A DNA stretch of 7,797 bases from contig DKKP01000093.1 of assembly GCA_002455335.1 (NCBI GenBank), forward strand, positions 6,585 to 14,381, written 5' to 3'. This document shows positions 1-6,900 of this stretch, piece by piece. The first letter of the stretch is position 1; every line of letters starts with the position of its first letter. Made by a program: the position numbers and the translations under genes. The notes under the pieces are model-generated. The model was not told the origin of the DNA. It did not search any database and worked only from the letters and a program-made list of their open reading frames with translations. The DNA comes from Anaerolineales bacterium UBA6663. Lineage in GTDB: Bacteria; Chloroflexota; Anaerolineae; Anaerolineales; UBA6663.

Positions 1-573
1 CGTGAAGTTCGCGAAGATCGCCAGGATCCACAACGCCACCCAGGGCACATTGAACAGCAAGCAGGGCGCCATGATCAAGTAGCGCTCGAGCCGCGTCATC
101 ACACCGACGTTGGCCGTGAAGCCGAGCGATTCGGCGCGCGACTTTGTGTACGAGACCATGACGCTGCCCATGGTGGCCAGGAAGACAAGCACGACATACA
201 GCCAGCCGTTGGGGTCATCGCCTGTGGCGTAGAAATACGCCAGGCCGAGCAGGATGAGCATCTCGGACCAGCGATCGGTCACCGAGTCGACGAAGGCGCC
301 GAAGCGCGTGGGCTGATTGAGCCGGCGCGCCATGGTGCCGTCGAGCGCGTCGAACGGCCCGCCGATCAGGATGAACACCCCACCCAGGATCATGGAGCCC
401 TGGGCGATGAAGAACGCGCCGACGGCGTTGAACACCAGCCCCGCGACCGTCATGGTGTTGGGGTGGATTCCGAGCCGATTGAAGAAATCGGCAATCGGGT
501 CGAGCACGCCCTTGAACGTCACGCGGAACCAGTCGGTCACCGTGGCGGGCTTGACGGGCTTGTCGGTCTGCAT
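1..573 (-). CDS. CDP-alcohol phosphatidyltransferase, probable phosphatidylinositol-phosphate synthase (C-terminus cut by window edge)
   Basis: An integral membrane enzyme that displaces CMP from a CDP-lipid with an alcohol. The 191 residues visible run from ATG at 571-573 to the left edge with no stop. The family signature D-x2-D-G-x2-A-R-x8-G-x3-D-x3-D is complete: D75, D78, G79, A82, R83, G92, D96 and D100. These acidic residues bind the divalent metals in this family. Hydrophobic segments lie at about residues 43-72, 105-125 and 130-145, and again near the visible end. A polar stretch around residues 145-167 (SYTKSRAESLGF, then RLERY) resembles the substrate-binding part of bacterial PIP and PGP synthases. 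A purine-rich GGGAGGG lies about 12 bases before the ATG. The gene follows ino1 with a 31-base gap, so I infer that the acceptor is inositol-1-phosphate, giving phosphatidylinositol phosphate. Phosphatidylglycerophosphate synthase or another class-I CDP-alcohol transferase is the alternative. Family call firm; substrate inferred. Confidence 0.9.
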   Translation of the reverse strand, partial: MQTDKPVKPATVTDWFRVTFKGVLDPIADFFNRLGIHPNTMTVAGLVFNAVGAFFIAQGSMILGGVFILIGGPFDALDGTMARRLNQPTRFGAFVDSVTDRWSEMLILLGLAYFYATGDDPNGWLYVVLVFLATMGSVMVSYTKSRAESLGFTANVGVMTRLERYLIMAPCLLFNVPWVALWILAIFANFT

Positions 574-604
574 GGTTCGGGTCTGACCCTCCCGGCTGAG
601 CCGT

Positions 605-1690
605 TCACTTGCCGGCGATGTAGTCTTCGAGCTTGCGCCGCGCGACGTCGTCGTTGTACTGCTCGGGCGGCGACTTCATGAAGTAGCTCGATGGCGCCTT
701 GAGCGGGCCGCCAACGCCCCGGTCGAGCGCAAGTTTGGCGGTGCGGACGGCGTCGATCACCACCCCGGCCGAGTTGGGGCTATCCCACACCTCGAGCTTG
801 AGCTCGACGTTCAGCGGGACATTGCCAAAGGTCGTGCCCTCGAGCCGGATGTACGCCCATTTTCGGTCGGTCAGCCACGGCACATAGTCCGACGGGCCGA
901 CGTGGATCTTCTCGTCGTCGATCTCGAAATCGAGCTGCGAGGTGACGGCCTGGGTCTTCGAGATCTTCTTCGACTCGAGGCGCTCGCGCTCGAGCATGTT
1001 GAAGAAATCGGTGTTGCCGCCGAAGTTCAACTGATAGGTACGATCGAGCCTGACGCCGCGGTCTTTGAACAGGTTGGCGAGCACACGGTGCGTGATCGTG
1101 GCGCCGACCTGGCTCTTGATATCGTCGCCGACGATCGGCAGGCCCGCCTCGGTGAAGCGCTTCGACCAGTACGGCGACGACGCGATGAACACGGGGATGC
1201 AGTTGACGAAGCCGCAGCCGGCCTCGATCACCTGTTCGACATACCACTTGGTCGCCATCTCGGAGCCGACCGGCAGGTAGCTCACAACCACGTCGGTCTT
1301 TGTCTCTTTGAGGATGCGGACGATGTCGGCCGTTGCGCCCGGCGCCTTCTTGACCATCTGCGACAGGTACTTGCCGATGCCGTCGTGGGTCATGCCGCGG
1401 TGCACGGGCACGCCCAGCTTGGGCACATCCGCGAACTTGATCGTGTTGTTCGGGTAGGCGAAGATCGCCTCTCCCAGATCCTTGCCGACCTTGGTGTCGA
1501 CCACGTCGAACGCGGCCGAGAACTCGATATCGCGGATGTGATAACCGCCCAGGTTGACGTGCATCAGCCCGGGCACGCGGTCGCTCTCCTTGGCATTGCG
1601 GTAGAACTCGACGCCCTGAACCAGGGACGACGCGCAGTTCCCCACGCCGATGATCGCGACGCGGACCTTCTTGCTCGATCGCTTGGCCAC
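605..1690 (-). CDS. ino1: myo-inositol-1-phosphate synthase (GTG start)
   Basis: Converts D-glucose-6-phosphate to 1L-myo-inositol-1-phosphate, using tightly bound NAD in an oxidation, aldol-type cyclisation and reduction cycle in the cytosol. The protein has 361 residues, close to the roughly 360-370 of the short actinobacterial/archaeal-type enzymes and well short of the roughly 500-residue eukaryotic ones. An N-terminal Rossmann motif is visible ([10 protein letters not shown], residues 13-22). The conserved core follows: [15 protein letters not shown] (188-202), [10 protein letters not shown] (222-231) and SKKISK (240-245, carrying conserved active-site lysines). The start is GTG at 1688-1690, chosen because GGAGGAGAGA lies immediately upstream and the NAD motif begins at the expected distance. 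The CDP-alcohol phosphatidyltransferase gene follows 31 bases downstream, so the two probably form an operon for inositol phospholipid. The long ORFs in other frames over this gene are shadows. Confidence 0.97.
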   Translation of the reverse strand: MAKRSSKKVRVAIIGVGNCASSLVQGVEFYRNAKESDRVPGLMHVNLGGYHIRDIEFSAAFDVVDTKVGKDLGEAIFAYPNNTIKFADVPKLGVPVHRGMTHDGIGKYLSQMVKKAPGATADIVRILKETKTDVVVSYLPVGSEMATKWYVEQVIEAGCGFVNCIPVFIASSPYWSKRFTEAGLPIVGDDIKSQVGATITHRVLANLFKDRGVRLDRTYQLNFGGNTDFFNMLERERLESKKISKTQAVTSQLDFEIDDEKIHVGPSDYVPWLTDRKWAYIRLEGTTFGNVPLNVELKLEVWDSPNSAGVVIDAVRTAKLALDRGVGGPLKAPSSYFMKSPPEQYNDDVARRKLEDYIAGK

Positions 1691-1700
1691 TCTCTCCTCC
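1691..1700 (-). promoter_or_regulatory. Ribosome binding site of ino1
   Basis: On the minus strand the bases just before the GTG start read GGAGGAGAGA, a near-perfect anti-Shine-Dalgarno match at short spacing. This supports the GTG at 1690 over any longer reading. Confidence 0.8.
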
Positions 1701-1740
1701 GAAGTGCGCCGGCACGGCGCGGTGTGTTGGACAGAGGGAG

Positions 1741-1746
1741 ATTATA
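1741..1746 (-). promoter_or_regulatory. -10 box of the ino1 operon promoter
   Basis: The minus strand carries a perfect TATAAT here, followed by CTCCC. Initiation about 7 bases downstream would give a leader of roughly 44 bases ending at the strong ribosome binding site of ino1. No good -35 hexamer is seen at 16-18 bases. The box lies back to back with the tRNA-Pro promoter, about 70 bases away. Confidence 0.5.
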
Positions 1747-1816
1747 ACGTGGAGCGTGGTGCGGAGAGCGAAGTCGTCGTGACCTATCAGACAGCACGTT
1801 CCGTGCGCCACGCGTC

Positions 1817-1845
1817 TTGCGGGGCTCATCTCCGTATGCTATACT
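1817..1845 (+). promoter_or_regulatory. tRNA-Pro promoter (TTGCGG, 17-base spacer, extended TATACT)
   Basis: TTGCGG at 1817-1822 and TATACT at 1840-1845 are separated by exactly 17 bases, and TGC immediately before TATACT forms an extended -10. The predicted start near 1852 lies about 7 bases before the mature 5' end of the tRNA at 1859, as expected for a short tRNA leader. This is the best sigma-70-type promoter in the window. A small inverted repeat (GCACG-TTC-CGTGC, 1794-1806) lies just upstream of the -35. Confidence 0.75.
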
Positions 1846-1858
1846 CAACAGGCTGTCA

Positions 1859-1933
1859 CGGGGCGTGGCTCAGTTTGGCTAGAGCACTCGGTTCGGGACT
1901 GAGAGGTCGAGCGTTCAAATCGCTCCGCCCCGA
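1859..1933 (+). tRNA. tRNA-Pro, anticodon CGG
   Basis: A full cloverleaf can be drawn. The acceptor stem 1859-1865 pairs with 1926-1932 (7 bp, all Watson-Crick). The D stem is GCTC/GAGC (1868-1871 with 1882-1885). The anticodon stem is 1887-1891 with 1899-1903, including one G-U pair. The 7-base anticodon loop 1892-1898 has CGG at 1894-1896. The variable loop is 5 bases, and the T stem 1909-1913 pairs with 1921-1925 around a TTCAAAT loop. C1-G72, the A discriminator at 1933 and G37 after the anticodon are all typical of bacterial proline tRNAs. The 3' CCA is not encoded (CAG follows), so it must be added by a nucleotidyltransferase. It decodes CCG, a frequent codon in this GC-rich sequence. 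Confidence 0.96.
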
Positions 1934-1938
1934 CAGAA

Positions 1939-1970
1939 AAGACGGGCTTCCAGAACTGGAAGCCCGTCTT
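1939..1970. terminator. Perfect 15-bp inverted repeat, probable bidirectional terminator
   Basis: Bases 1939-1953 are the exact reverse complement of 1956-1970 (15 bp), which would form a strong GC-rich hairpin with a tiny AA centre. It begins six bases after the tRNA. On the plus strand the hairpin is followed by GCGTTTCGG, a poor U tract. On the minus strand its 3' arm runs into CTTTTCTGT, a better intrinsic-terminator tail. It therefore probably ends tRNA-Pro transcription and may also stop transcripts arriving on the minus strand. Confidence 0.75.
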
Positions 1971-2073
1971 GCGTTTCGGTAGGGTTTTCGACGACTTCGG
2001 CTGCGGCCCGGCTCGCGCCGACAACCCGCAGCCATTCCTCTCGGCCCGGCCACTCGTCGGCCTCGGTCTCGCG

Positions 2074-2193
2074 TCACAGCCGATCGAGCGCCAACGCCTC
2101 GCACACCCAGGCCTCCGTCAAACCGTACTCCTCGCATCTCCGATCACATCCGGGGCAAGTGATGTGCTGTGAGCAAACGCGGGGATCGCTCAC
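2074..2193 (-). CDS. Possible small Cys-rich protein, 39 residues (GTG start)
   Basis: Tentative. From GTG at 2193 the minus strand reads MSDPRVCSQHITCPGC, then DRRCEEYGLTEAWVCEALAL, then DRL and TGA at 2074-2076. It has five cysteines, including a C-P-G-C knuckle and a further C three residues on, plus a nearby histidine. This would suit a small metal-binding (zinc-ribbon-like) fold. There is no clear Shine-Dalgarno sequence. However, TATACC at 2204-2199 ends five bases before the GTG, the geometry of a leaderless transcript. The hairpin at 1939-1970, whose better U tract is on this strand, lies about 100 bases downstream. In its favour are the composition and the promoter and terminator placement; against it are the small size and lack of a recognised homologue. 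It could be chance. Confidence 0.25.
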   Translation of the reverse strand: MSDPRVCSQHITCPGCDRRCEEYGLTEAWVCEALALDRL

Positions 2194-2199
2194 ATTGGG

Positions 2200-2205
2200 T
2201 ATAGT
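2200..2205 (+). promoter_or_regulatory. Candidate -10 box for the leader ORF and acetyltransferase
   Basis: TATAGT, with predicted initiation near 2212. This would leave a very short leader containing the GGAGGA at 2217-2222. No convincing -35 hexamer was found at 16-18 bases. On the opposite strand the same bases read CTATACCC, similar to the -10 regions of tRNA-Pro and the gene at 3236, so direction is uncertain and the element may work both ways. Confidence 0.35.
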
Positions 2206-2216
2206 GTTGGCATCCT

Positions 2217-2222
2217 GGAGGA
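2217..2222 (+). promoter_or_regulatory. Ribosome binding site of the 29-residue leader ORF
   Basis: GGAGGA lies four bases before ATG 2227. It is a stronger Shine-Dalgarno match than the one before the acetyltransferase itself (AGGGAG at 2299-2304, 8-base spacing). This is the main reason to take the small ORF seriously. Confidence 0.55.
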
Positions 2223-2226
2223 CAGA

Positions 2227-2316
2227 ATGGCGATTCGCGAAGCGATTGTGGTCAACGTCGCGCTGCTCATTGCAGGTGGAGCGAGCCCTGACCCCACAAG
2301 GGAGCCGCAATCATGA
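2227..2316 (+). CDS. Possible 29-residue leader peptide, overlapping the acetyltransferase start
   Basis: ATG 2227 to TGA 2314-2316 encodes MAIREAIVVNVALLIAGGAS followed by PDPTREPQS. It has a good Shine-Dalgarno sequence (GGAGGA, 4-base spacing). Its stop overlaps the ATG of the downstream gene in an ATGA arrangement, the classic layout for translational coupling. The middle is hydrophobic (about residues 7-19) but short for a stable membrane span. I recognise no homologue. A four-base CCCT (2286-2289) could pair with AGGG (2299-2302) inside the downstream ribosome binding site; the stem is weak. It may be a regulatory uORF whose translation sets expression of the acetyltransferase, or a small product in its own right. 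An accidental ORF remains possible. Confidence 0.45.
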   Translation: MAIREAIVVNVALLIAGGASPDPTREPQS

Positions 2317-3137
2317 CACTGCCACACCGACCGAGCCGGATCCTCGCCGATCTGCGCGCGCTGGGCGTCGCCCCGGGCCAGACCGTGATGCTGCATGCCT
2401 CGGTCAAGGCCATCGGCCCGGTCATGGGCGGGCCGAACACGATCGTTCAGTCGCTGTTCGATGCGCTTACCCCGACAGGCACGCTCATGATGTACGCTGG
2501 CTGGGCCGACATCCCCGACTTCATTGATGAGTTGCCAGCCGACGAACAGGCCGCGTATCGGGCCGAGCACCCGGCCTTCGACCCCGCGACCGCCAGGGCC
2601 GTGCGTGACCACAGCGTGCTGGCCGAAGTACTGCGCACCTGGCCCGCGACGCGGCGCAGCCTCAACCCCGAGGCGTCGATGATCGCCAACGGCGCAGACG
2701 CCGAATGGCTGACCGCCGATCACGCCCTCGACTACGGCTATGGCGTGGCCTCGCCGCTCGCCCGACTCGTGGAACGCGGCGGCCAGGTCTTGCTGCTCGG
2801 CGCCCCACTCGACACGATCACGCTCCTGCACCACGCCGAATACCACGCCCGCCTCCGCGACAAGCGCGTGGTCAACTACAGCTGCCCTGTGCTTCAGGCC
2901 GGGACCCGCGTGTGGGTCGACATCGAGGACTTCGATACGGGTGAGCCGCACGACGCCTATAGCCTGGAGGGCGTCGCCCTGGCCTACCTGGCCGAGCACC
3001 CGGTGCCGCAGAGCCGCGTGGGCGACGCGGCAGCGTATCTCTTCCCGGCCGCGCCGCTCGTGGCCTTCGCCGTCGATTGGCTCGAGAAGCATTTCGGTCC
3101 CGTGGATCCGGCCACGAGCCAGGCCGGCCCAGGCTGA
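2313..3137 (+). CDS. Aminoglycoside 3-N-acetyltransferase, AAC(3)-III-like
   Basis: A cytosolic enzyme of the antibiotic N-acetyltransferase family (Pfam Antibiotic_NAT), which transfers acetyl from acetyl-CoA to the 3-amino group of 2-deoxystreptamine aminoglycosides. This is a different fold from the GNAT acetyltransferases. The 274 residues match the usual 260-290. Family landmarks are present: LHASVKAIG (27-35, containing the conserved H-x-S), YAGWADIPDFID, HPAFDPATARAVR, LNPEASM, DYGYGVASPLARLVE and LLLGAPLDTITLLHHAEY (160-177, containing the conserved His and Glu). From memory these segments follow the Pseudomonas AAC(3)-III enzymes especially closely, more than the AAC(3)-II or -IV types. 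ATG 2313 has AGGGAG eight bases upstream and overlaps the stop of the 29-residue ORF. The real substrate in this organism is not known; resistance is inferred from the family. No integron or IS signature surrounds it. Confidence 0.92.
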   Translation: MTLPHRPSRILADLRALGVAPGQTVMLHASVKAIGPVMGGPNTIVQSLFDALTPTGTLMMYAGWADIPDFIDELPADEQAAYRAEHPAFDPATARAVRDHSVLAEVLRTWPATRRSLNPEASMIANGADAEWLTADHALDYGYGVASPLARLVERGGQVLLLGAPLDTITLLHHAEYHARLRDKRVVNYSCPVLQAGTRVWVDIEDFDTGEPHDAYSLEGVALAYLAEHPVPQSRVGDAAAYLFPAAPLVAFAVDWLEKHFGPVDPATSQAGPG

Positions 3138-3197
3138 GCGCGGAGCGCGTCTGCGAACCATGGGGACGTCAGGCGCGCACTTTCACGGACCCGGGAC

Positions 3198-3203
3198 TAT
3201 ACT
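3198..3203 (+). promoter_or_regulatory. Candidate -10 box for the gene at 3236
   Basis: TATACT in the context GACTATACTCC, in the 98-base gap after the acetyltransferase. It matches the tRNA-Pro -10 and its flanks (CTATACTC). Initiation near 3210 would give a leader of about 26 bases. No clear -35. It suggests that the gene at 3236 is transcribed separately and is not simply the tail of the acetyltransferase operon. Confidence 0.4.
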
Positions 3204-3235
3204 CCCCGTCACTCACATCACGCGGCGGGGGCCTC

Positions 3236-3817
3236 ATGAGCAACTCTTCGACTCAACGCTGGGAACGCTATGAACAGGCGCTGTTGACGGCGCTGGGCTG
3301 CACGGCAGCCGAAGGGCATCCCGAACGCGCCTCCTATCGGCTCCTGGTGATCCCGACGTTCCATCCAATCTGCGCGTGCGAATATGCATTCGCCGAACGA
3401 ACCGCGACGCTCAGGGTCGCGGCGTTGCCATCGGTCTCGAACCCATTGTTCGATTATTTCTTCGGTCAACAGACGCAGACGACCGAAGTCTCGGCGATCG
3501 AAGAGGCCATGTTCTCGTGCCTCGAAGCCACAGTCGCCCTGACCGATCCCGCGCAACTCAGACAGCGCTTCATCAGTTTAGCGCGACCCGAAGTCGACCC
3601 GCGCGACCTCGCCGCCCGCGACGGCGCCAACCTCCGGCTCGATTTGCTTGACCCACATGGCCGGGCGACCCTGCACGCCCAGGTCGGGTTGCTCACGGAG
3701 TCGACCGCGCTGGCTGGCTGGGTCGAAGCCCTTATCGACACAGCGCTGGAACGCATCGGCGACGTACGCCCGGCAGCGCCCCTGAAGCACGCTCGAAGCT
3801 ACCTGCTTCCAGGCTAA
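3236..3817 (+). CDS. Hypothetical protein, 193 residues
   Basis: Not recognised. From ATG 3236 the product is soluble-looking, with no signal peptide and no membrane segment. It has an amphipathic start (RWERYEQALLTAL), a likely beta strand (RLLVIPTFHPICACEYAF, about residues 34-51), a central acidic helix and a second sheet-like stretch (LRLDLLDPHGRATLHAQVGL). A last helix (WVEALIDTALERI) and a basic tail follow. This order loosely recalls uncharacterised bacterial proteins with an N-terminal 'RLL..TFH.P' strand and a C-terminal 'DG...L...D..G' strand; that is only an impression. The frame is open back to 3077, but the upstream part is low-quality protein running through a likely -10 box, so 3236 is preferred. 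A GGCGGGGG stretch precedes the ATG at short spacing. Clearly coding: high third-position GC and sensible amino-acid composition throughout. Confidence 0.75.
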   Translation: MSNSSTQRWERYEQALLTALGCTAAEGHPERASYRLLVIPTFHPICACEYAFAERTATLRVAALPSVSNPLFDYFFGQQTQTTEVSAIEEAMFSCLEATVALTDPAQLRQRFISLARPEVDPRDLAARDGANLRLDLLDPHGRATLHAQVGLLTESTALAGWVEALIDTALERIGDVRPAAPLKHARSYLLPG

Positions 3818-3958
3818 AGCCCCGACCAGACAGGCCAGAGCTTTTATGTGAAATTCAGATCGTTTACCGCGGACGATCCACTACAATCGACTCTCGGAGC
3901 GCCCCATTGCGTGAGTCGTCCGGGGCATCCAACAGGGCTGACGCGTGAGCAGGATGCG
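3818..3958 (+). other. Gap with weak terminator-like sequence and candidate kinase promoter
   Basis: Just after the stop, AAAGC (3815-3819) can pair with GCTTT (3840-3844) ahead of TTTATG. This is a poor hairpin with a long loop, at best a weak terminator. Further on, TACAAT at 3882-3887 is a candidate -10 for the kinase gene, in a CTACAATC context resembling the other -10 boxes in this window. An in-frame GTG at 3911 with GGAG at 3896-3899 offers an alternative kinase start. Confidence 0.35.
3882..3887 (+). promoter_or_regulatory. Candidate -10 box for the sensor kinase gene
   Basis: TACAAT with predicted initiation near 3894. No good -35 at standard spacing. The leader would be about 17 bases to GTG 3911, or about 65 bases to ATG 3959. 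Confidence 0.35.
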
Positions 3959-6900
3959 ATGCGGAACGACCGCCTCCCCAGGCCGATCCTTATTCTTGGG
4001 CTGATCGCCGCTCTCGGCATCGGATGGGCCGCGGCCACGCTGTGGGCTGGTGCACCACCGATTGGTTCGCTGTTGTTGGCGGCGCTCGCCGCCGGTTTGG
4101 CCATCCTCTACCCACGGCGCGTGGCCTGGGGCCTCATCGCCCTGGGCAACCTGACCGCCCTGCCCGCCACAGCCCTTGGCGGCTGGGATACCGCAGCGAC
4201 GCTCGCCCTGCACCTCGGCGGCACCCTGGTGAGCCTGGCGGCCAACGAGGCACGCCTGCACCTGGCCGGCCCGGCAGGCCCTGACACCCAGGCCGCAAAC
4301 GATCAACAACATCTCAACGAGGTCATGCGGTTCTCGCCAGCTGTGCTGTACAGGGGCGTGCCGGACCCGACCGGCCCGTCGGGTTGGGAGATCGTCTACA
4401 ACAGCCCCAACGTGGTCGACGTCATCGGTTATAGCCCGGAGGAACTCGCGGCGGATCCCTTGCTCTGGCTGAGCCGTGTGCATCCAGAGGATCAGGCGCG
4501 GATGGCGGCCGATTGGGACCGCTCAAGGCTCGTGGCTGCGAGCCAGTTGGGGCCTGTTACTTCCGAATACCGTTTCTATCGAAGAGACGGCGTCTTGATC
4601 TGGCTGCAGGACCTGATTCGCGTGGTCTGCGACGATGCGGGCGAGCCGATCGAGTTCTTCGGGCATACGGTCGACATCAGCGCCCGGAAGGCGGTCGAAG
4701 CGGTCTTGATCGAAGAGCGTCGCGTGCAGGATGAGAGCATCCGCAACAGCCCGGCGATCCTGTTCCGTGCCCGACCCGCCCCAGGCACAGTCGAGGGCTG
4801 GGAGTTCGTCTATCACAGCGCCAACACGATCGACGTGCTTGGCTACACCGTCGACGAGATCGCGGCCGACCCACATCTCTGGCTCAACAGCATCCATCCG
4901 GATGACCTCGAACGCTCGGTGCTGACCCCGCAGATGTTGGCCGCGATACCGGCTACCCAGACGATGCCGATCGTCTACGACTATCGGTTCAGACATAAGG
5001 CCGGGCATTACATCTGGATCCAGAACAGCCTGCGCATTCAGTTCGACTCCGACGGTCGCCCAACCGAGATGTTTGGCTTGAGCGTCGACATCACGACTCG
5101 AAAGCTCGCCGAAGAGGCGCTTGAAGCCAGCCAGAAACAACTGACCGAAGTCGTGCAGAACAACCCGGCCGCGCTTTTTCACGCGATCCCAGACGAAGCT
5201 GCCGTCGACGGGTTGCGTTACATCTACCATAGTTCCAACGTCGCCCAGGTGACCGGTCTGACGTCGACCGAGCTCGACAGCGGCATCGCCGACTGGACGG
5301 CCCACATCCACCCCGACGATCGACGGCGGGTTCAACAAATCACGCGCGTCTTCGCCCTGGGTTTGACAGACGACGATGCTCCGCTTGTGCAGATGTACCG
5401 CTTCAAGCACGGTGATGGGCACGAAATCTGGCTTCAGGACACTCTTCGGCCGATCCGCGACACGAATGGGCGCGTGCGCGAGGTCATCGGCCAGAGCCTC
5501 GACGTGACCATTCAACGCCGCATGGAGCTCGCCCTGCGGCAGGCCGAGGAGCGGCTGCAGCATATCGTCAACAACAGCCCGATGACGACCTATACGTTGC
5601 AGTTGCGCGGCACCGGGCAGCTCGCCTGCACGTTCATGACCGATAACGTCGAGATCCTAACCGGCTTCTCGGCCGCCGAAATCCTGAAAGATCCCGCGCT
5701 ATGGCGATCGCGCATCCACCCCGAGGATCATGGCGCGCTGTGGAGCGAGGCGCTGCGTTCGCGATCGACCGCACGCTCCGCCGTCACCGAGTACCGTTTT
5801 CTGCGGCGTGACGGCGCCGAGATCTGGATCGAAGACACCTCGCAAGCGATCTTCGACGCGGACGCGCAGTTGCGCGAGATCATCGGGCAGTTGCAGGATG
5901 TGACGCCTCGCAAAGAGGCTCAACGCGGGCTCGAGGATAGTCAACGCTTCATTTCCCAGTTGGCTGGCGCGATCCCGAGCCAGGTCTTCGTCGTTGATCT
6001 GATTGCAGACGAAGTCGTCTACGCGAACCGAGAACACGCCGAACTGCTGAGTTTCGCCGACGGCCAGCCCGTCGGGCAGGTCGGAGCCTGGCTGCGCGGG
6101 CGAGTTCATCCAGACGAAACGGCCCGCTTTGATCAGTTGTTGGAGGAGTTGAAGCGCAGCGTCGACGATGGCAACCACACAGCCTGTCTGCGCGTCCGTG
6201 ACAACCGGGGCGAATGGCGCGATGTCCAATTCCGCTATCGGATCTTTCAGCGCGCGGCCGACGGCCGGCCGATCCAGCTTCTCGGGCTGTGGGATGACGT
6301 CACGGATGCTCGCCGGAGCGAACAGGCGTTGGCCGACAGTCAGAGGCTCTTGAGCCAGCTGACACAGGCATTACCCAGTGTCACGTACGTCATCGCCCTG
6401 ACACCGGATGGAGCGCTCGATGCGTTTCGCTATGCCAACCGCTCAATGACCGAGTTGCTTGGGTACCCGGCCGGCGCGCTGGGTCAGATCGATTCGCCTC
6501 AGGCCTGGGCGGCGTTGATCCATCCCGATGACCGCGACTGCCTGATGCAGCGGCTGGGCGAGATGGGCGACATGGCCGAGGGCGAGATCTGCGAGACCGA
6601 ATTCCGCATGCGCGGGGCCGACGGTGGGTGGCGCTGGGTCAGCGCGCGCCACATGGTCTTCCAGCGCGACCCCTCAGGACGTGTCACCGAAATCGTGGGT
6701 GCAATCGACGACATCACGCGCGCCCGGCACGCGCAGGAAGAGCTTGCCGCGAACCAGAGATTGCTCAGCCGCATCGCCGAAGCTGTGCCCAGCACGCTCT
6801 ACGTGCTCGACGTCCAGGTTCCGGCTGTGAACGGTGGTTTGCTGTACAGCAATCGGAGCCTCGCCCAACAGTTGGGTCATCTCGAACCCACCTCGGCCGA

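Larger units (their letters stand above)
1971..2226. other. Region without a large gene between tRNA-Pro and the acetyltransferase leader ORF
   Basis: About 255 bases with no ORF that resembles a known protein. The only coding candidate I can argue for is a 39-residue Cys-rich ORF on the minus strand (2193-2074). A TATA-like element at 2199-2205 probably serves the acetyltransferase on the plus strand, and perhaps the minus-strand ORF as well. I saw no repeats, attachment sites or RNA-gene signatures here. Confidence 0.5.

Noticed and set aside
902..1747. 281-codon plus-strand ORF antisense to ino1
   Set aside because: Antisense open frame mirroring ino1 codons. It has no recognisable domain and runs into the ino1 promoter region.
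1794..1806. Small inverted repeat GCACG-TTC-CGTGC upstream of the tRNA promoter
   Set aside because: Five base pairs in GC-rich DNA is expected by chance. There is no second copy and no regulator gene nearby to argue for an operator.
780..1829. 349-codon minus-strand ORF overlapping ino1 in another frame
   Set aside because: Its product is Arg/Gly/His-rich and low quality, and the overlapping frame encodes a complete, well-motifed Ino1. It is a GC-driven shadow.
1859..1970. tRNA-Pro 3' region as an integration (att) site
   Set aside because: tRNA genes are common integration targets, but I see no integrase, no repeat of the tRNA 3' end within the window and no change in composition downstream.
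2190..3161. 323-codon minus-strand ORF antisense to the acetyltransferase
   Set aside because: Shadow of a high-GC gene. The plus strand carries all the AAC(3) motifs in frame.
3077..3235. Possible N-terminal extension of the 193-residue protein to ATG 3077
   Set aside because: The extension would overlap the end of the acetyltransferase gene, read through a likely -10 box at 3198-3203 and add basic, disordered-looking sequence.
4523..5563. 346-codon minus-strand ORF under the kinase
   Set aside because: The repeated phrases in its translation (for example [17 protein letters not shown]) mirror the PAS repeats on the plus strand. Antisense shadow.
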